In this document: one piece after another, positions 11,201 through 20,069 of the stretch
How positions within the stretch are numbered: the first letter of the stretch is position 1
Layout: each line of letters starts with the position of its first letter
From: Pricia antarctica
GTDB taxonomy: Bacteria > Bacteroidota > Bacteroidia > Flavobacteriales > Flavobacteriaceae
Length of the DNA: 64,000 nucleotides
NCBI GenBank assembly: GCA_011050085.1
Contig: DRGL01000028.1
Span: 81,892-145,891, forward strand
Direction of reading: 5' to 3'
The notes under the pieces: model-generated
Seen by the model: the letters and a program-made list of their open reading frames with translations, nothing else
What the model was told of the DNA's origin: nothing
Databases searched by the model: none
Translations under genes and position numbers: made by a program

Positions 11201-11358
11201 GTTTGTGAGCCCGTGGTTGTGCCTTTAACTACAACACTTGCGCCAGGTAAAGGGCCAGTGGCATCGGAAACTGTTCCCGATATCTCTTGAGCCTGGGTAA
11301 ATCCAAAGCATATGAATGCCCCAAATAACATCAGGTTCCTAATTAGTGTAATCTTCAT
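8293..11358 (-). CDS. SusC/RagA-type TonB-dependent outer-membrane transporter
   Basis: 1021 residues, the usual size. A signal peptide (about 1-23, ending TQAQ) is followed by a carboxypeptidase-regulatory-like beta-sandwich (ISGTVSDATGPLPGASVVVKG, about 25-105). The TonB-box/plug segment begins DEVVIIGYGQ, and the plug includes the SusC signature SMSILKDASATAIYGSRGANGV. A beta-barrel follows and ends in YSIGFNVTF with terminal Phe. It imports oligosaccharides across the outer membrane with TonB energy. It is the first gene of the susCD unit and is divergent from lacI. A LacI-type operator candidate lies 93 bases upstream. Confidence 0.96.
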   Translation of the reverse strand: MKITLIRNLMLFGAFICFGFTQAQEISGTVSDATGPLPGASVVVKGTTTGSQTDFDGNYTLNDVPEDATLVFSYIGYANQEVAVNGQTNIDVTLQEDAQALDEVVIIGYGQTTIKDATGAVSAVQSEDFNKGIISSPEQLIQGKTAGVQISQSSGEPGAGISLRIRGTASVRGNNSPLFVVDGVPVSNESVSADGSDVGVGSSGSKNPLNFLNPNDIESMSILKDASATAIYGSRGANGVVVITTKSGKGGGREGQWGFTSNLNISEVANKFDLLSTEEFVERGGADLGGSTDWQDYVFRTTASTDNNLSYSQNYGSGNVRATFGYSKQFGIIENTDLERITGRVNVGQRFFDDKLNLNFQGTVSRINDKKPFISRTAGSNGDLLASSYYANPTLNANPLANTDPDLNPANLLAFYDDNTQTDRFLGNLSLEYAITENLSAKVNFGLDTSTSSRAQVAGPSLLGLGNGVQDNGRAAVSNLDTENRLLELTLNYTKEFENSNLDALVGFSYQDFNRSGENLLGQGYGGSDLNAIARTTQETFDATENLASNYQGYGIGTFQDNTDAGNQFRILSLTPGVSDTTLPLPSIPIDAFRADTFDFTDELQSFFGRINYTLLDKYLFTATVRADGSSKFGGNNKYGYFPSAAFAWKLNEEGFINEETVSTLKLRLSWGITGNQDGLGYGNYLNRTRWNGLGVLNNSQLTTPATSEVAFANPDLKWESTAQYGLGIDFGFNNDRFSGNFDVYRKETTDILLNLPAVQPATTPFVFQNVDGTLINQGVELGLNYDIATSEDFYWNASFNISYNENEITDYNGPTIQAGNLYGQGLTGTTSQVLTNGKPIYTYNLRTVDENFNVETDPEVLDKSALPKIISGLSTSASYKNWDASLFFSGQFDFYVYNNTANALFASPQIGSRNNLKSVVDEGVVLSATNPSTYFLEKGDFVRLQTASISYNVPLSGDGLFKSMRLSAIGQNLFLITDYSGLDPEVSTDNIPANGLPSAGIDYLSYPRPRTYSIGFNVTF

Positions 11359-11407
11359 AAAAGTTGTTTTTGAGTTGAGTTAAAATGATACAAAGGTTAA
11401 ACATATA

Positions 11408-11415
11408 CAAAAATA
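11408..11415 (-). promoter_or_regulatory. Possible -7 element of the susC promoter
   Basis: On the minus strand this reads TATTTTTG, matching the Bacteroidota consensus TAnnTTTG, about 50 bases before the susC start. No matching TTTG was found at the -33 distance, so regulation by an activator or a weak -33 is possible. Confidence 0.35.
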
Positions 11416-11450
11416 TCGTTACAAACGGATTAAGTGGCTGCACATGATTT

Positions 11451-11466
11451 ACGAAAACGGTTTCGT
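11451..11466. promoter_or_regulatory. LacI-family operator candidate in the susC/lacI gap
   Basis: The 16-mer ACGAAAACGGTTTCGT is a palindrome with a central CG and only one mismatched pair (7/10). It has the size and central CG typical of LacI/PurR-family operators. It sits between susC (start 11358) and the divergent lacI gene (start 11713). Binding by the adjacent regulator is inferred. I saw no second copy at the xyl genes or before pgmB. Confidence 0.55.
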
Positions 11467-11712
11467 GTTGATAACTTTATCTAAAAGTGCATACTGATAA
11501 TCGATTACAGCGGTATTTAAGGACTTGGCAATTAAAACGATTCAGAATATGAAATTGTCAATTTTTTTCAAAGATAGGATATTTTCACCTGATTGTAATT
11601 TACATCGTGTGGAATAATTTAACGAAGCGGAAATCAGAATTGTTAAATAAAGAGGTAAATTAACTTTTCATTGATTTAGGTATTCCTTAACTTATTCAAA
11701 ATCAGACGCAGT

Positions 11713-12735
11713 TTGAAACGAAAAATCACTTTGAAAGATATTGCCCGTGAACTCGAAGTTTCCATTTCAACAGTATCCAAAGCGCTTAAGAACAGTGAAG
11801 AAATTGGGCGCGACACAAAGGAAAAAATTCAAGCCTTTGCCAAATTATACAATTATAGGCCCAACAATATTGCATTGAGCCTCAAAAATAAACGAACCAA
11901 AAATATAGGTGTTGTTATACCTGACATCGTTCACTATTTTTTTACAACTGTATTCAGGGGTATTGAAAAGTATGCTAATCAGAAGGGGTACAATGTTATT
12001 GTTTGCGTTTCTGATGAATCTTTTGATAAGGAAGTGATAAATACCGAGTTACTGGCCAATGGCAGTATCGACGGATTTATTATGTCCTTATCGGCTGAAA
12101 CCCAGCAGAAAATGGATTTCCATCATCTGTTGGAAATTACGGAACAAGGAATTCCACTAGTACTCTTCGACCGGGCAGATGACCATGTGCCCTGTGATAA
12201 AGTGATTTTAAACGATACTGAAATTTCATACCAAGCGGTAAATAAGTTTCTTGCCAATGGGCGAAAGCATATAGCTCTGGTAACGACGGAAAGCTATTTT
12301 AACGTCAGTGCAAAGAGGGCCGAGGGTTACGAAGCCGCCTTATCGGAAGCGGGTATTCCGATTGACCCAGCTCTAAAACTCATTCTTCCTTATAGGGATA
12401 TCAATGAAAATGAGATAAGGCAGTTCTTCGCCGCTACAAAAATAGACGCCGTACTTTGCGTCAATGAAATTTTTGCAGTACAATGTATGGCCATTGTCCA
12501 GAAAATGGGATTAAAAATTCCCGAGGATATATCTTTTATCGGTTTTACAGATGGTATTCTATCCAAATTTGTACAACCTACCTTAACTACTATAGCGCAA
12601 CATGGTGAGCGAATGGGAGAAATTTCTGCACAAATGCTTATTGAGCGTATCGAAATAGAAATGGACGTTGAGAAACCATATCGTACTGAAATCGTAGAAG
12701 CCACTATTATAGAGAGGGAGTCAACCGTTAATTGA
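11713..12735 (+). CDS. LacI-family transcriptional regulator of the glucan/maltose locus
   Basis: 340 residues. The N-terminal LacI helix-turn-helix (ITLKDIARELEVSISTVSKA, about 5-24) and hinge region (YRPNNIALSLKNKRTKNIGV) precede a periplasmic-binding-protein-like sugar-sensing domain that ends in typical fashion (QPTLTTIAQHGERMGEISAQ). The start is TTG at 11713: no upstream ATG is in frame, and the next residues already form the HTH. It is divergent from susC, and the next gene on its strand is pgmB (187-base spacer). It probably controls susCD and the phosphorylase operon in response to a maltose-type sugar; which effector, and whether it represses or activates, cannot be read. Confidence 0.93.
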   Translation: MKRKITLKDIARELEVSISTVSKALKNSEEIGRDTKEKIQAFAKLYNYRPNNIALSLKNKRTKNIGVVIPDIVHYFFTTVFRGIEKYANQKGYNVIVCVSDESFDKEVINTELLANGSIDGFIMSLSAETQQKMDFHHLLEITEQGIPLVLFDRADDHVPCDKVILNDTEISYQAVNKFLANGRKHIALVTTESYFNVSAKRAEGYEAALSEAGIPIDPALKLILPYRDINENEIRQFFAATKIDAVLCVNEIFAVQCMAIVQKMGLKIPEDISFIGFTDGILSKFVQPTLTTIAQHGERMGEISAQMLIERIEIEMDVEKPYRTEIVEATIIERESTVN

Positions 12736-12922
12736 AAACGCAACCTTAGTAGGTAGTGCTAGGCAGCTATACAATGCTATATAAGACTAAGACATTTAAA
12801 AATCTCGCCTTTTATATCTAACTTCATAAGACTTCAAAAAAACTGAAGCCTGACTACCTTCCAATCAATTTTAATCGATACATCACTATATTTACCAATT
12901 TTCTTATCCTAATTTTAATCAT

Positions 12923-13576
12923 ATGAATACAACCGCTATCATCTTCGACCTCGACGGCGTAATTGTCGATACTGCCAAATATCATTACCTCGCTTGGAAA
13001 AAGTTGGCCAATACCCTTGGTTTTGAATTTACCAAAGAACAGAACGAGCTGTTCAAGGGTGTAAGCCGAAAACGTTGTCTAGAAATATTATTGGATATCG
13101 GAAAGGTGGAAGCGTCGCAAGAACAGTTCGACCTTTGGATGGTCGAAAAAAACGAGGATTATCTCGCCTATATCAAAGACATGGATGCTTCTGAAATTTT
13201 GCCGGACGTGCAAAAGACTTTGGATTATCTTAAAGGGAAAAAAGTACCCCTTGCCCTTGGTTCGGCCAGTAAAAATGCCAAACCCATCTTAGAAAAAGTT
13301 GATCTCTTGCCCTACTTCAAGGTAATTGTCGATGGAACAAATGTTACAAAGGCAAAACCGGATCCGGAGGTATTTTTAATAGCTGCACAAAAACTGAATG
13401 CCAAACCTGAAAACTGTATTGTTTTCGAAGATGCTGTCGCGGGCATAGAAGCAGCCAAGGCCGCGGGTATGACCAGTATTGGAATCGGCGATTCGAAAAC
13501 CCTTACAAATGCCGATTATGTTTTCAAGGATTTTACCGAGATTAGCAAAGAATTTTTAGAAGGATTGATGCAATAG
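12923..13576 (+). CDS. pgmB: Beta-phosphoglucomutase (HAD superfamily)
   Basis: 217 residues, the family size. Asp9 (nucleophile) and Asp11 lie in IIFDLDGVIVDT, with a helical cap after it (LFKGVSRKRCLEILL). The later HAD motifs are GSASKNAK, KAKPDPEVF and VFEDAVAGIEAAKAAGM. It converts beta-glucose-1-phosphate, the product of inverting GH65 phosphorylases, to glucose-6-phosphate. The GH65 gene follows after 43 bases, which fits this pairing exactly. A weak TATATTTA at 12887-12894 may be part of a promoter for the pgmB-GH65-GH13-baiN unit. Confidence 0.94.
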   Translation: MNTTAIIFDLDGVIVDTAKYHYLAWKKLANTLGFEFTKEQNELFKGVSRKRCLEILLDIGKVEASQEQFDLWMVEKNEDYLAYIKDMDASEILPDVQKTLDYLKGKKVPLALGSASKNAKPILEKVDLLPYFKVIVDGTNVTKAKPDPEVFLIAAQKLNAKPENCIVFEDAVAGIEAAKAAGMTSIGIGDSKTLTNADYVFKDFTEISKEFLEGLMQ

Positions 13577-13619
13577 CCGGCATTAGACGAAAAACTCAAC
13601 ATTAATATCATTTTAAACT

Positions 13620-15923
13620 ATGCAAGAGTATTTACACCCCGATCCATGGTCCATAATCGAGCAAGGCTTCGATAAAGAAAGAGTAAAATCGTCTGAAAGT
13701 ATTTTTAGTCATGGTAACGGCCACATGGGTCAGCGGGCGAATTTCGAGGAAAGCTATTCCGGTGAAACTTTTCAGGGAAGCTATATTGCTGGCGTTTATT
13801 ATCCTGACAAGACACGTGTTGGCTGGTGGAAAAACGGGTATCCCGAATATTTTGCCAAAGTGCTGAACGCTCCAAATTGGATTGGTATCGATATTTCTAT
13901 AAATGGCGAAACACTGGATTTAAACACCTGTACAGCGGTGTCCGATTTTAGGCGGGAGCTACATATGAAGGAAGGATGGTACAGTCGCTCTTTTAAAGCC
14001 GTTTTGCCTACCGGGGAAACTGTTTCCGTCAAGGCCATCCGGTTTTTAAGCCTTGATATTGATGAAGTCGGAGCCATCCGCTTCGAAATAACGCCTGAAT
14101 CCGGTAAGGTTGACATACATATCAATCCGTATTTAGATAGTGGTGTAACCAATGAAGATACGAATTGGGATGATAAATTTTGGGAAACGACCGAATTAAT
14201 CTCGGATGGTAATCAGGCTTTTATTGAATCCAAAACCTTAAAAACCAATTTTCAGGTCTGTACGTTTATGGAATCCCAACTTTTTTTGAATGGGCAAAAT
14301 CTTAATGAAAATCCTTCCGAAGAAAAAGAAAAACTTAAAGTTATCCATCTGTATCAAAAGACTGTCGAGAAAGGTGATACGTTGACCTTATATAAGTTTG
14401 GGGGCTACACAGTTTCTCGAAATCACAAACCATCCGAATTGGTAGAGGCGGCAAAAAAATCCTTAACCAAGGCACTTGATATGGGCTTTGATGCTCTTTT
14501 GGACTTACAAAAGCAGTCGTGGGCCAAAATTTGGGAAATGGCCGATATCACCATTGAAGGTGATATCAAGGCACAGCAGGGCATCCGCTTTAATATTTTT
14601 CAATTGAATCAAACCTATTTGGGCAAAGACTCACGATTGAATATTGGTCCAAAGGGCTTTACCGGCGAGAAATACGGAGGAAGTACGTATTGGGATACCG
14701 AGGCCTATTGCATTCCTTTTTATATGGCTACCAAAAATCAGAAGGTGGCACGCAGCCTTTTACAATATCGCTACGACCACTTGGAAAAAGCCATCGAAAA
14801 TGCCCAGAAACTTGGTTTTAAAAATGGGGCGGCACTTTATCCCATGGTGACCATGAACGGAGAGGAAAGCCATAACGAATGGGAAATTACATTCGAGGAA
14901 ATACACCGTAACGGAGCCATTGCCTTTGCCATTTTCAATTATTATCGCTACACGGGCGATTACTCCTACATTCCTGAAATGGGACTTGAAGTATTAATCG
15001 GTATTGCTCGATTTTGGCATCAAAGGGCTAACCTTTCTCAAGCCAAAGGCAAATATGTCATTTTAGGGGTTACCGGCCCGAACGAGTATGAAAACAATGT
15101 AAACAATAATTGGTATACGAATTATATTGCAAAATGGTGTATAGAATATACCCTACAGCAGTTGACCAAGGTGATGGATGGATTGCCGCAGGAGTATGAA
15201 CGTATCATTGGAAAAACGCAATTGACAACTGGGGAAACCGATCAATGGAAGAAAGTGTCCGATAACATGTATTTTCCCTATTCCGAAGAACATAAGGTTT
15301 TCTTGCAACAAGACGGATTTTTGGACAAGGAGTTGATTACCGTCGAAAATCTGCCCACCGCAAAGCGACCTATCAACCAGAAATGGAGTTGGGATCGAAT
15401 ATTGCGCTCACCTTACATCAAACAGGCCGATGTGTTGCAAGGTTTCTACTTTTTCGAAGATCATTTCACCACGGAAGAACTCCGGAAGCATTTTGATTTT
15501 TACGAGCCGTTCACCGTACATGAATCTTCTTTATCGCCCTGTGTACATAGCATTCAAGCGGCGAAACTAGATAAGATGCAGCAGGCATACGAGTTTTATC
15601 TACGTACTTCACGACTCGATCTCGATGATTACAATAAAGAGGTTGATGAAGGGCTACATATTACTTCCATGGCCGGCACTTGGATGAGTATCGTCGAGGG
15701 TTTCGGCGGTATGCGTATAGTGGATGATAAGTTATCGTTTACCCCACGAATTCCAGATCAATGGAAATCCTATTCGTTCAAAATTAATTTTAGGAATCGC
15801 ATAGTAAAAGTTACGGTTCAAAAGACGAAGTCGGAATTTTTATTGGATGGCAAGGAAGAAATGTCGATTCGGGTTAATGGACAGAAACTGCTGCTAACCC
15901 CGAACACCGCCACTGAGGTATAA
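13620..15923 (+). CDS. GH65 glycoside phosphorylase, probably maltose phosphorylase
   Basis: 767 residues, normal for GH65. The catalytic acid is Glu489 in TGPNEYENNVNNNWY, the family signature. The N-terminal beta-sandwich includes FSHGNGHMGQRANFEE and the (alpha/alpha)6 core includes FTGEKYGGSTYWDTEAY. It phosphorolyses an alpha-glucoside, most likely maltose, to beta-glucose-1-phosphate and glucose. Kojibiose, trehalose or nigerose specificity cannot be excluded from sequence alone. No signal peptide, so it is cytoplasmic. It lies between pgmB and the GH13 gene; its stop codon directly touches the GH13 ATG. Confidence 0.93.
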   Translation: MQEYLHPDPWSIIEQGFDKERVKSSESIFSHGNGHMGQRANFEESYSGETFQGSYIAGVYYPDKTRVGWWKNGYPEYFAKVLNAPNWIGIDISINGETLDLNTCTAVSDFRRELHMKEGWYSRSFKAVLPTGETVSVKAIRFLSLDIDEVGAIRFEITPESGKVDIHINPYLDSGVTNEDTNWDDKFWETTELISDGNQAFIESKTLKTNFQVCTFMESQLFLNGQNLNENPSEEKEKLKVIHLYQKTVEKGDTLTLYKFGGYTVSRNHKPSELVEAAKKSLTKALDMGFDALLDLQKQSWAKIWEMADITIEGDIKAQQGIRFNIFQLNQTYLGKDSRLNIGPKGFTGEKYGGSTYWDTEAYCIPFYMATKNQKVARSLLQYRYDHLEKAIENAQKLGFKNGAALYPMVTMNGEESHNEWEITFEEIHRNGAIAFAIFNYYRYTGDYSYIPEMGLEVLIGIARFWHQRANLSQAKGKYVILGVTGPNEYENNVNNNWYTNYIAKWCIEYTLQQLTKVMDGLPQEYERIIGKTQLTTGETDQWKKVSDNMYFPYSEEHKVFLQQDGFLDKELITVENLPTAKRPINQKWSWDRILRSPYIKQADVLQGFYFFEDHFTTEELRKHFDFYEPFTVHESSLSPCVHSIQAAKLDKMQQAYEFYLRTSRLDLDDYNKEVDEGLHITSMAGTWMSIVEGFGGMRIVDDKLSFTPRIPDQWKSYSFKINFRNRIVKVTVQKTKSEFLLDGKEEMSIRVNGQKLLLTPNTATEV

Positions 15924-17798
15924 ATGTCGAAAACACTATACGTTGTGAGTATTCTGATTTTGGCACTAGCATGCAAATCAGAGAGCAAACGCAAAGAGCT
16001 TATTAAGATGAAGGAAACCTACAAAAAGGAAAAAAAGCAAGTAATCTATCAAGTTTTCACAAGGCTTTTTGGCAATACCAACACCACTAACAAACCATGG
16101 GGAACTATTGAAGAGAACGGAGTGGGGAAATTTTCCGACTTTTCGGAAAAAGCCCTTAACGAAATAAAAAACTTAGGTGCTACCTATATATGGTATACCG
16201 GCGTGCCACATCATGACGTTATTCGTGACTATACAGAAATCGGAATCTCGAACGACGATCCTGATATCGTAAAAGGTAGGGCAGGTTCGCCTTATGCAGT
16301 AAAAGATTACTATAATGTAAATCCGGACTTGGCGGATAATCTGCAAAATCGTTTGGAAGAGTTCAAGGCGCTGATCGAACGCACACATAAGGCCGGACTC
16401 AAATTACTCATTGATATTGTACCCAACCATGTCGCGCGTAATTATGAAGGTACATCTACGCCCGACGGCAAAGAGCCCTTTGGCGCTTCCGATGATACCT
16501 CGGTAGAGTATGCGAGGGACAATAATTTTTACTATATACCCGGACAAAGTTTTCAAGTACCGGATTGGCGCGATGGATATGCTCCCTTGGGCGGGGAAAA
16601 TAATCCGATGGATGACTCAAATTTCTATGAAAATCCTGCAAAATGGACGGGTAATGGTTCCCGCATGGCGAAACCCGATTTCAACGATTGGTATGAGACG
16701 GTAAAAATTAATTATGGGGTGCGACCTGACGGCTCTCATGATTTCGACAATCTTCCTGATGGTTTTGAGGCGAGAGATTATGTGGCCCATTTTGATTTTT
16801 GGAAAGATAAGAATGTACCTAATTCGTGGGTGAAGTTTAAAGATATCGCACTTTTCTGGCTCGAAATGGGAGTAGATGGTTTCCGATATGACATGGCCGA
16901 AATGGTACCGGTAGAATTCTGGAGCTATATGAATTCGCATATTAAAATGAAAAATGCACATGCTTTTTTGCTAGCCGAAGTCTACAACCCAGATCAGTAT
17001 CGCAATTATATTCAAAGGGGAAAAATGGACTATCTCTACGACAAGGTAGAAATGTACGATTCTTTGAAGAACATTATGCAAGGCGATGGGTGGACGGATC
17101 ATATCCCCATAATTAAAAGGGGAACGCAAGATATTGAACATCATCTGCTACATTTTCTTGAAAACCATGACGAACAGCGTATAGCCAGTCCCGATTTTGC
17201 CGGGAGCGCACAGAAGGGAAAACCGGCCATGGTCGTTTCCGCCACGATGACCACAGCCCCGGTCATGATTTATTTCGGTCAGGAAGTTGGTGAGCCCGCG
17301 GCGGAACACGCAGGTTTTGGAAGCCCAACCCGCACTTCCATCTTCGATTATATTGGGGTGCCACACCACCAGCGTTGGGTCAATGATAAAAAATTTGATG
17401 GTGGACAGTTGACCAAAGAGGAGGCTGATTTGCGGGAGTTTTACAAGCGCCTACTCAATTTTACCGCAGAAAGTAATGCGCTGATGGGTGAATATCAAGA
17501 CATCCATTTTTATAATAAAGACAATACCGAATGGTATAACCATCACGTGTTGTCTTATGTGCGATGGTCTGATGATGAGCGGTTGATTATCGTGTCTAAC
17601 TTTGATGCGAACGATACATTCGGCTTTGAGTTAAAAATCCCTGAAGATGTCATTCAGAAATGGGGGATATCCGAAGGAAACCATCAACTTAAAGATGTAT
17701 TATTTGAAAGCGAACATACATTGAAGGTCGAGAACGGTAGGGGCGAGGTACGGATTGATATTAATCCTTTGGAATCATTTATATTAAAAGTCCAATAA
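15924..17798 (+). CDS. GH13 alpha-amylase-family lipoprotein
   Basis: 624 residues with a short lipoprotein signal ending at Cys17 (LALACKSES). The (beta/alpha)8 catalytic residues are all present: GVDGFRYDMAE with nucleophile Asp323, FLLAEVYNP with acid/base Glu352, and LENHDEQRI with Asp416. Region I is LLIDIVPNHVARNYEG. It should cleave alpha-1,4-glucan or maltodextrins in the periplasm or at the cell surface and feed the susCD/GH65 route. The ATG immediately follows the GH65 stop, and the stop overlaps the next gene by one base (TAATG), so the genes are translationally linked. Confidence 0.93.
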   Translation: MSKTLYVVSILILALACKSESKRKELIKMKETYKKEKKQVIYQVFTRLFGNTNTTNKPWGTIEENGVGKFSDFSEKALNEIKNLGATYIWYTGVPHHDVIRDYTEIGISNDDPDIVKGRAGSPYAVKDYYNVNPDLADNLQNRLEEFKALIERTHKAGLKLLIDIVPNHVARNYEGTSTPDGKEPFGASDDTSVEYARDNNFYYIPGQSFQVPDWRDGYAPLGGENNPMDDSNFYENPAKWTGNGSRMAKPDFNDWYETVKINYGVRPDGSHDFDNLPDGFEARDYVAHFDFWKDKNVPNSWVKFKDIALFWLEMGVDGFRYDMAEMVPVEFWSYMNSHIKMKNAHAFLLAEVYNPDQYRNYIQRGKMDYLYDKVEMYDSLKNIMQGDGWTDHIPIIKRGTQDIEHHLLHFLENHDEQRIASPDFAGSAQKGKPAMVVSATMTTAPVMIYFGQEVGEPAAEHAGFGSPTRTSIFDYIGVPHHQRWVNDKKFDGGQLTKEEADLREFYKRLLNFTAESNALMGEYQDIHFYNKDNTEWYNHHVLSYVRWSDDERLIIVSNFDANDTFGFELKIPEDVIQKWGISEGNHQLKDVLFESEHTLKVENGRGEVRIDINPLESFILKVQ

Positions 17799-19105
17799 TG
17801 TTCGACGTACTCATTATTGGAGGTGGGGCAGCGGGATTTTATTCCGCAATTCATATTGCCGAAGCACGCCCCGATCTGAAAGTTGCCATTCTTGAACGCG
17901 GTAAGGAGGTCTTGGGTAAAGTCAAGGTTTCCGGGGGCGGACGATGTAATGTTACGCACGCCGAGTTCGATCCCGGAGAGTTGGTCAAAAACTATCCAAG
18001 GGGCGAAAAAGAACTATTGGGACCATTTCATACCTATTGCAGCGGAGATACCATGGCCTTTTTTGAGAAAAGGAATATTCCCCTGAAAATTGAATCCGAT
18101 GGGCGCATGTTTCCCGTTTCTGATTCTTCGCAGACCATTATCGATTGTTTTTTAAGCGAGGCCGATCGATTGGGAGTAAGAGTTTTGCGGCACAGCGCCG
18201 TAGTTGATATTCGTCGCGGTAAAAATTCTGGGCAAGAGATTTCAACTAAGGATGAAGAACAAGCGATGTTTTGGGAAGTAGAATCCATTAAACACATCTA
18301 TCACTCAAAAATAATAGTGGTCGCAACAGGAAGTAATCCTAAAATATGGAAGCTGTTGCAAAAATTGGGGCATTCCCTAGAACCGGCAGTACCCTCTTTA
18401 TTTACCTTTAATATTAAAGACGAGCGCATCGACGGTATACAAGGCGTAAGCACCTTTGCAATTATCGATGTACTCGAACAAACTTTCAAACCCAAAATTA
18501 CCATAAAGCTCCAAAGCCAAGAATCTGAAAAATCAGTACTCACTTCCGAAGGTCCGTTGTTGATAACACATTGGGGTATGAGCGGACCTGCTATTTTAAA
18601 ACTGTCTGCTTGGGGCGCCAAATTATTGAACAATTTGAACTATCGCTTTCGGATTCGGGTGAATTGGCTACCAGAATATAGTGCTGAAGGTTTACTTGGT
18701 CTTTTTATGAAAATTAAGGAGGTGGAGGCAAAGAAGACTGTTTTGCGTACCAAAGCGGTTGATGTACCAAGACGTCTATGGACAAATCTTGTTAAGGCAT
18801 CCGGTATTGACAAAGCGGAAAAATGGGCAGATGTTACTAAAATTCAATTGGAAAACCTGGCCCAAGAGCTAACCCAAGGTGAATTTTTGGTCGATGGCAA
18901 AAGTACGTTCAAGGAAGAATTCGTTACCGCAGGGGGCATAAATCTTAAGGAAATCGATTTTAAGACTTTCGAGAGTAAAATTCTACCAGATGTATTCTTT
19001 GCAGGAGAGGTAATCGATGTTGACGCTATTACAGGTGGATTCAATTTTCAGAATGCTTGGACGGGCGGATATATTGTCGCGCAGGCCATAGCAGCGAGAA
19101 ATTAG
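17798..19105 (+). CDS. BaiN/RdsA-family (HI0933-like) FAD-dependent oxidoreductase
   Basis: 435 residues. The dinucleotide-binding motif IIGGGAAGFYSAIHIAE is at the N-terminus, followed by the family motif GKVKVSGGGRCNVTHAEF. The C-terminus has VDGKSTFKEEFVTAGGINL and GEVIDVDAITGGFNFQNAW, typical of this family. Members bind FAD and NAD(P)H; their physiological substrate is usually unknown. The ATG overlaps the GH13 stop (TAATG), so it is co-translated with the glucan operon although no sugar role is known for the family. It may simply be cargo of the operon. Confidence 0.9.
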   Translation: MFDVLIIGGGAAGFYSAIHIAEARPDLKVAILERGKEVLGKVKVSGGGRCNVTHAEFDPGELVKNYPRGEKELLGPFHTYCSGDTMAFFEKRNIPLKIESDGRMFPVSDSSQTIIDCFLSEADRLGVRVLRHSAVVDIRRGKNSGQEISTKDEEQAMFWEVESIKHIYHSKIIVVATGSNPKIWKLLQKLGHSLEPAVPSLFTFNIKDERIDGIQGVSTFAIIDVLEQTFKPKITIKLQSQESEKSVLTSEGPLLITHWGMSGPAILKLSAWGAKLLNNLNYRFRIRVNWLPEYSAEGLLGLFMKIKEVEAKKTVLRTKAVDVPRRLWTNLVKASGIDKAEKWADVTKIQLENLAQELTQGEFLVDGKSTFKEEFVTAGGINLKEIDFKTFESKILPDVFFAGEVIDVDAITGGFNFQNAWTGGYIVAQAIAARN

Positions 19106-19202
19106 GCAATAACAGTTCAACTTAAGAATAATTCTTTGCTAGTGGCTTAAATCAGCAAAAGCACTTTCAAAATAAAAGTACTTCGGCTACAACTACAATT
19201 CT

Positions 19203-20027
19203 TTAGTTCAATTGATATACCCGAACATAATCGACCACCATCTGTTGTGGAAATATCCCATCTTCGATACCTTCCACACCTCCCCAACTACCTCCTACTG
19301 CAATGTTCAGTTTAAGATGAAAGTCTTGGTCAAAGGGCCATTCAGCCATTGTCTTATGCTCGTTTTGAAATTGCTGGTACATTTTTCCGTCCAAGAAAAA
19401 ATTAACCTGTTCGGGCGACCATTCTACCGAGTAGTTGTGGAATTCAGAGTATGGATTCTCGATAAAAACGCTACCTCCCTTTTGGGTGCCAATGACATGA
19501 TTATAGGCTTTCGTATGTACCGTACCGTAAATGGTGTCCTTTTCGTAACCAACATGTTCCATAATGTCAATTTCGCCGCATTCGGGCCATCCAACCTCCT
19601 TCCAGTTTTCGCTGAGCATCCAAATGGCGGGCCACATACCTTTGCCCTTTGGTAATTTTGCGCGAACCTCAAACTTCCCATAGGTCCATTCGGTAATATC
19701 TTGAGTAGTGATGCTCGCTGATGTATAGGAAGCATCCTCTATTTGCTCCTTGTGCGCTTCTAGGATAAGATGGCCATTTTCTACACGGATATTTTTAAGG
19801 CTGTCGGTGTAGTATTGTGATTCTTGGTTTCTAATGCGTCCGTATTCAAAGCCCCATTTGGTTGCATCGGGTTTTCCATCAACGTCGAATTCATCTTGCC
19901 AGACCAGTTGGTAGCTCTTGTCAGTTTCTTTAGGTTCAATGGATTCTTTTTGCCGTGTTTTTTCAGTATTGTTACAGGACATACTAATAATCCACATAAA
20001 ACATAGTAGTAATATAATTCTCATCAT
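19203..20027 (-). CDS. GH16 glycoside hydrolase lipoprotein (beta-glucanase/laminarinase type)
   Basis: 274 residues with a lipoprotein signal ending at Cys18 (WIISMSCNN). The GH16 catalytic signature ExDxxE is GEIDIMEHVG, with nucleophile Glu152, Asp154 and acid/base Glu157. Other family blocks are LVWQDEFDVDGKPDATKW, YGKFEVRAKLPKGKGMWPAI and FHLKLNIAVGGSWGG. The ending VVDYVRVYQLN is typical. It should hydrolyse beta-1,3 or mixed beta-1,3/1,4 glucans at the cell surface. It follows the GDPD gene by 42 bases and is probably co-transcribed with it. Confidence 0.93.
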   Translation of the reverse strand: MMRIILLLCFMWIISMSCNNTEKTRQKESIEPKETDKSYQLVWQDEFDVDGKPDATKWGFEYGRIRNQESQYYTDSLKNIRVENGHLILEAHKEQIEDASYTSASITTQDITEWTYGKFEVRAKLPKGKGMWPAIWMLSENWKEVGWPECGEIDIMEHVGYEKDTIYGTVHTKAYNHVIGTQKGGSVFIENPYSEFHNYSVEWSPEQVNFFLDGKMYQQFQNEHKTMAEWPFDQDFHLKLNIAVGGSWGGVEGIEDGIFPQQMVVDYVRVYQLN

Positions 20028-20069
20028 CTCTCTCTAATAAGTTTAATTATCCGGATAAAACGTAGAACC

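Noticed and set aside
13799..14152. 117-codon frame opposite the GH65 gene
   Set aside because: Shadow frame inside a clear GH65 enzyme; no family pattern.
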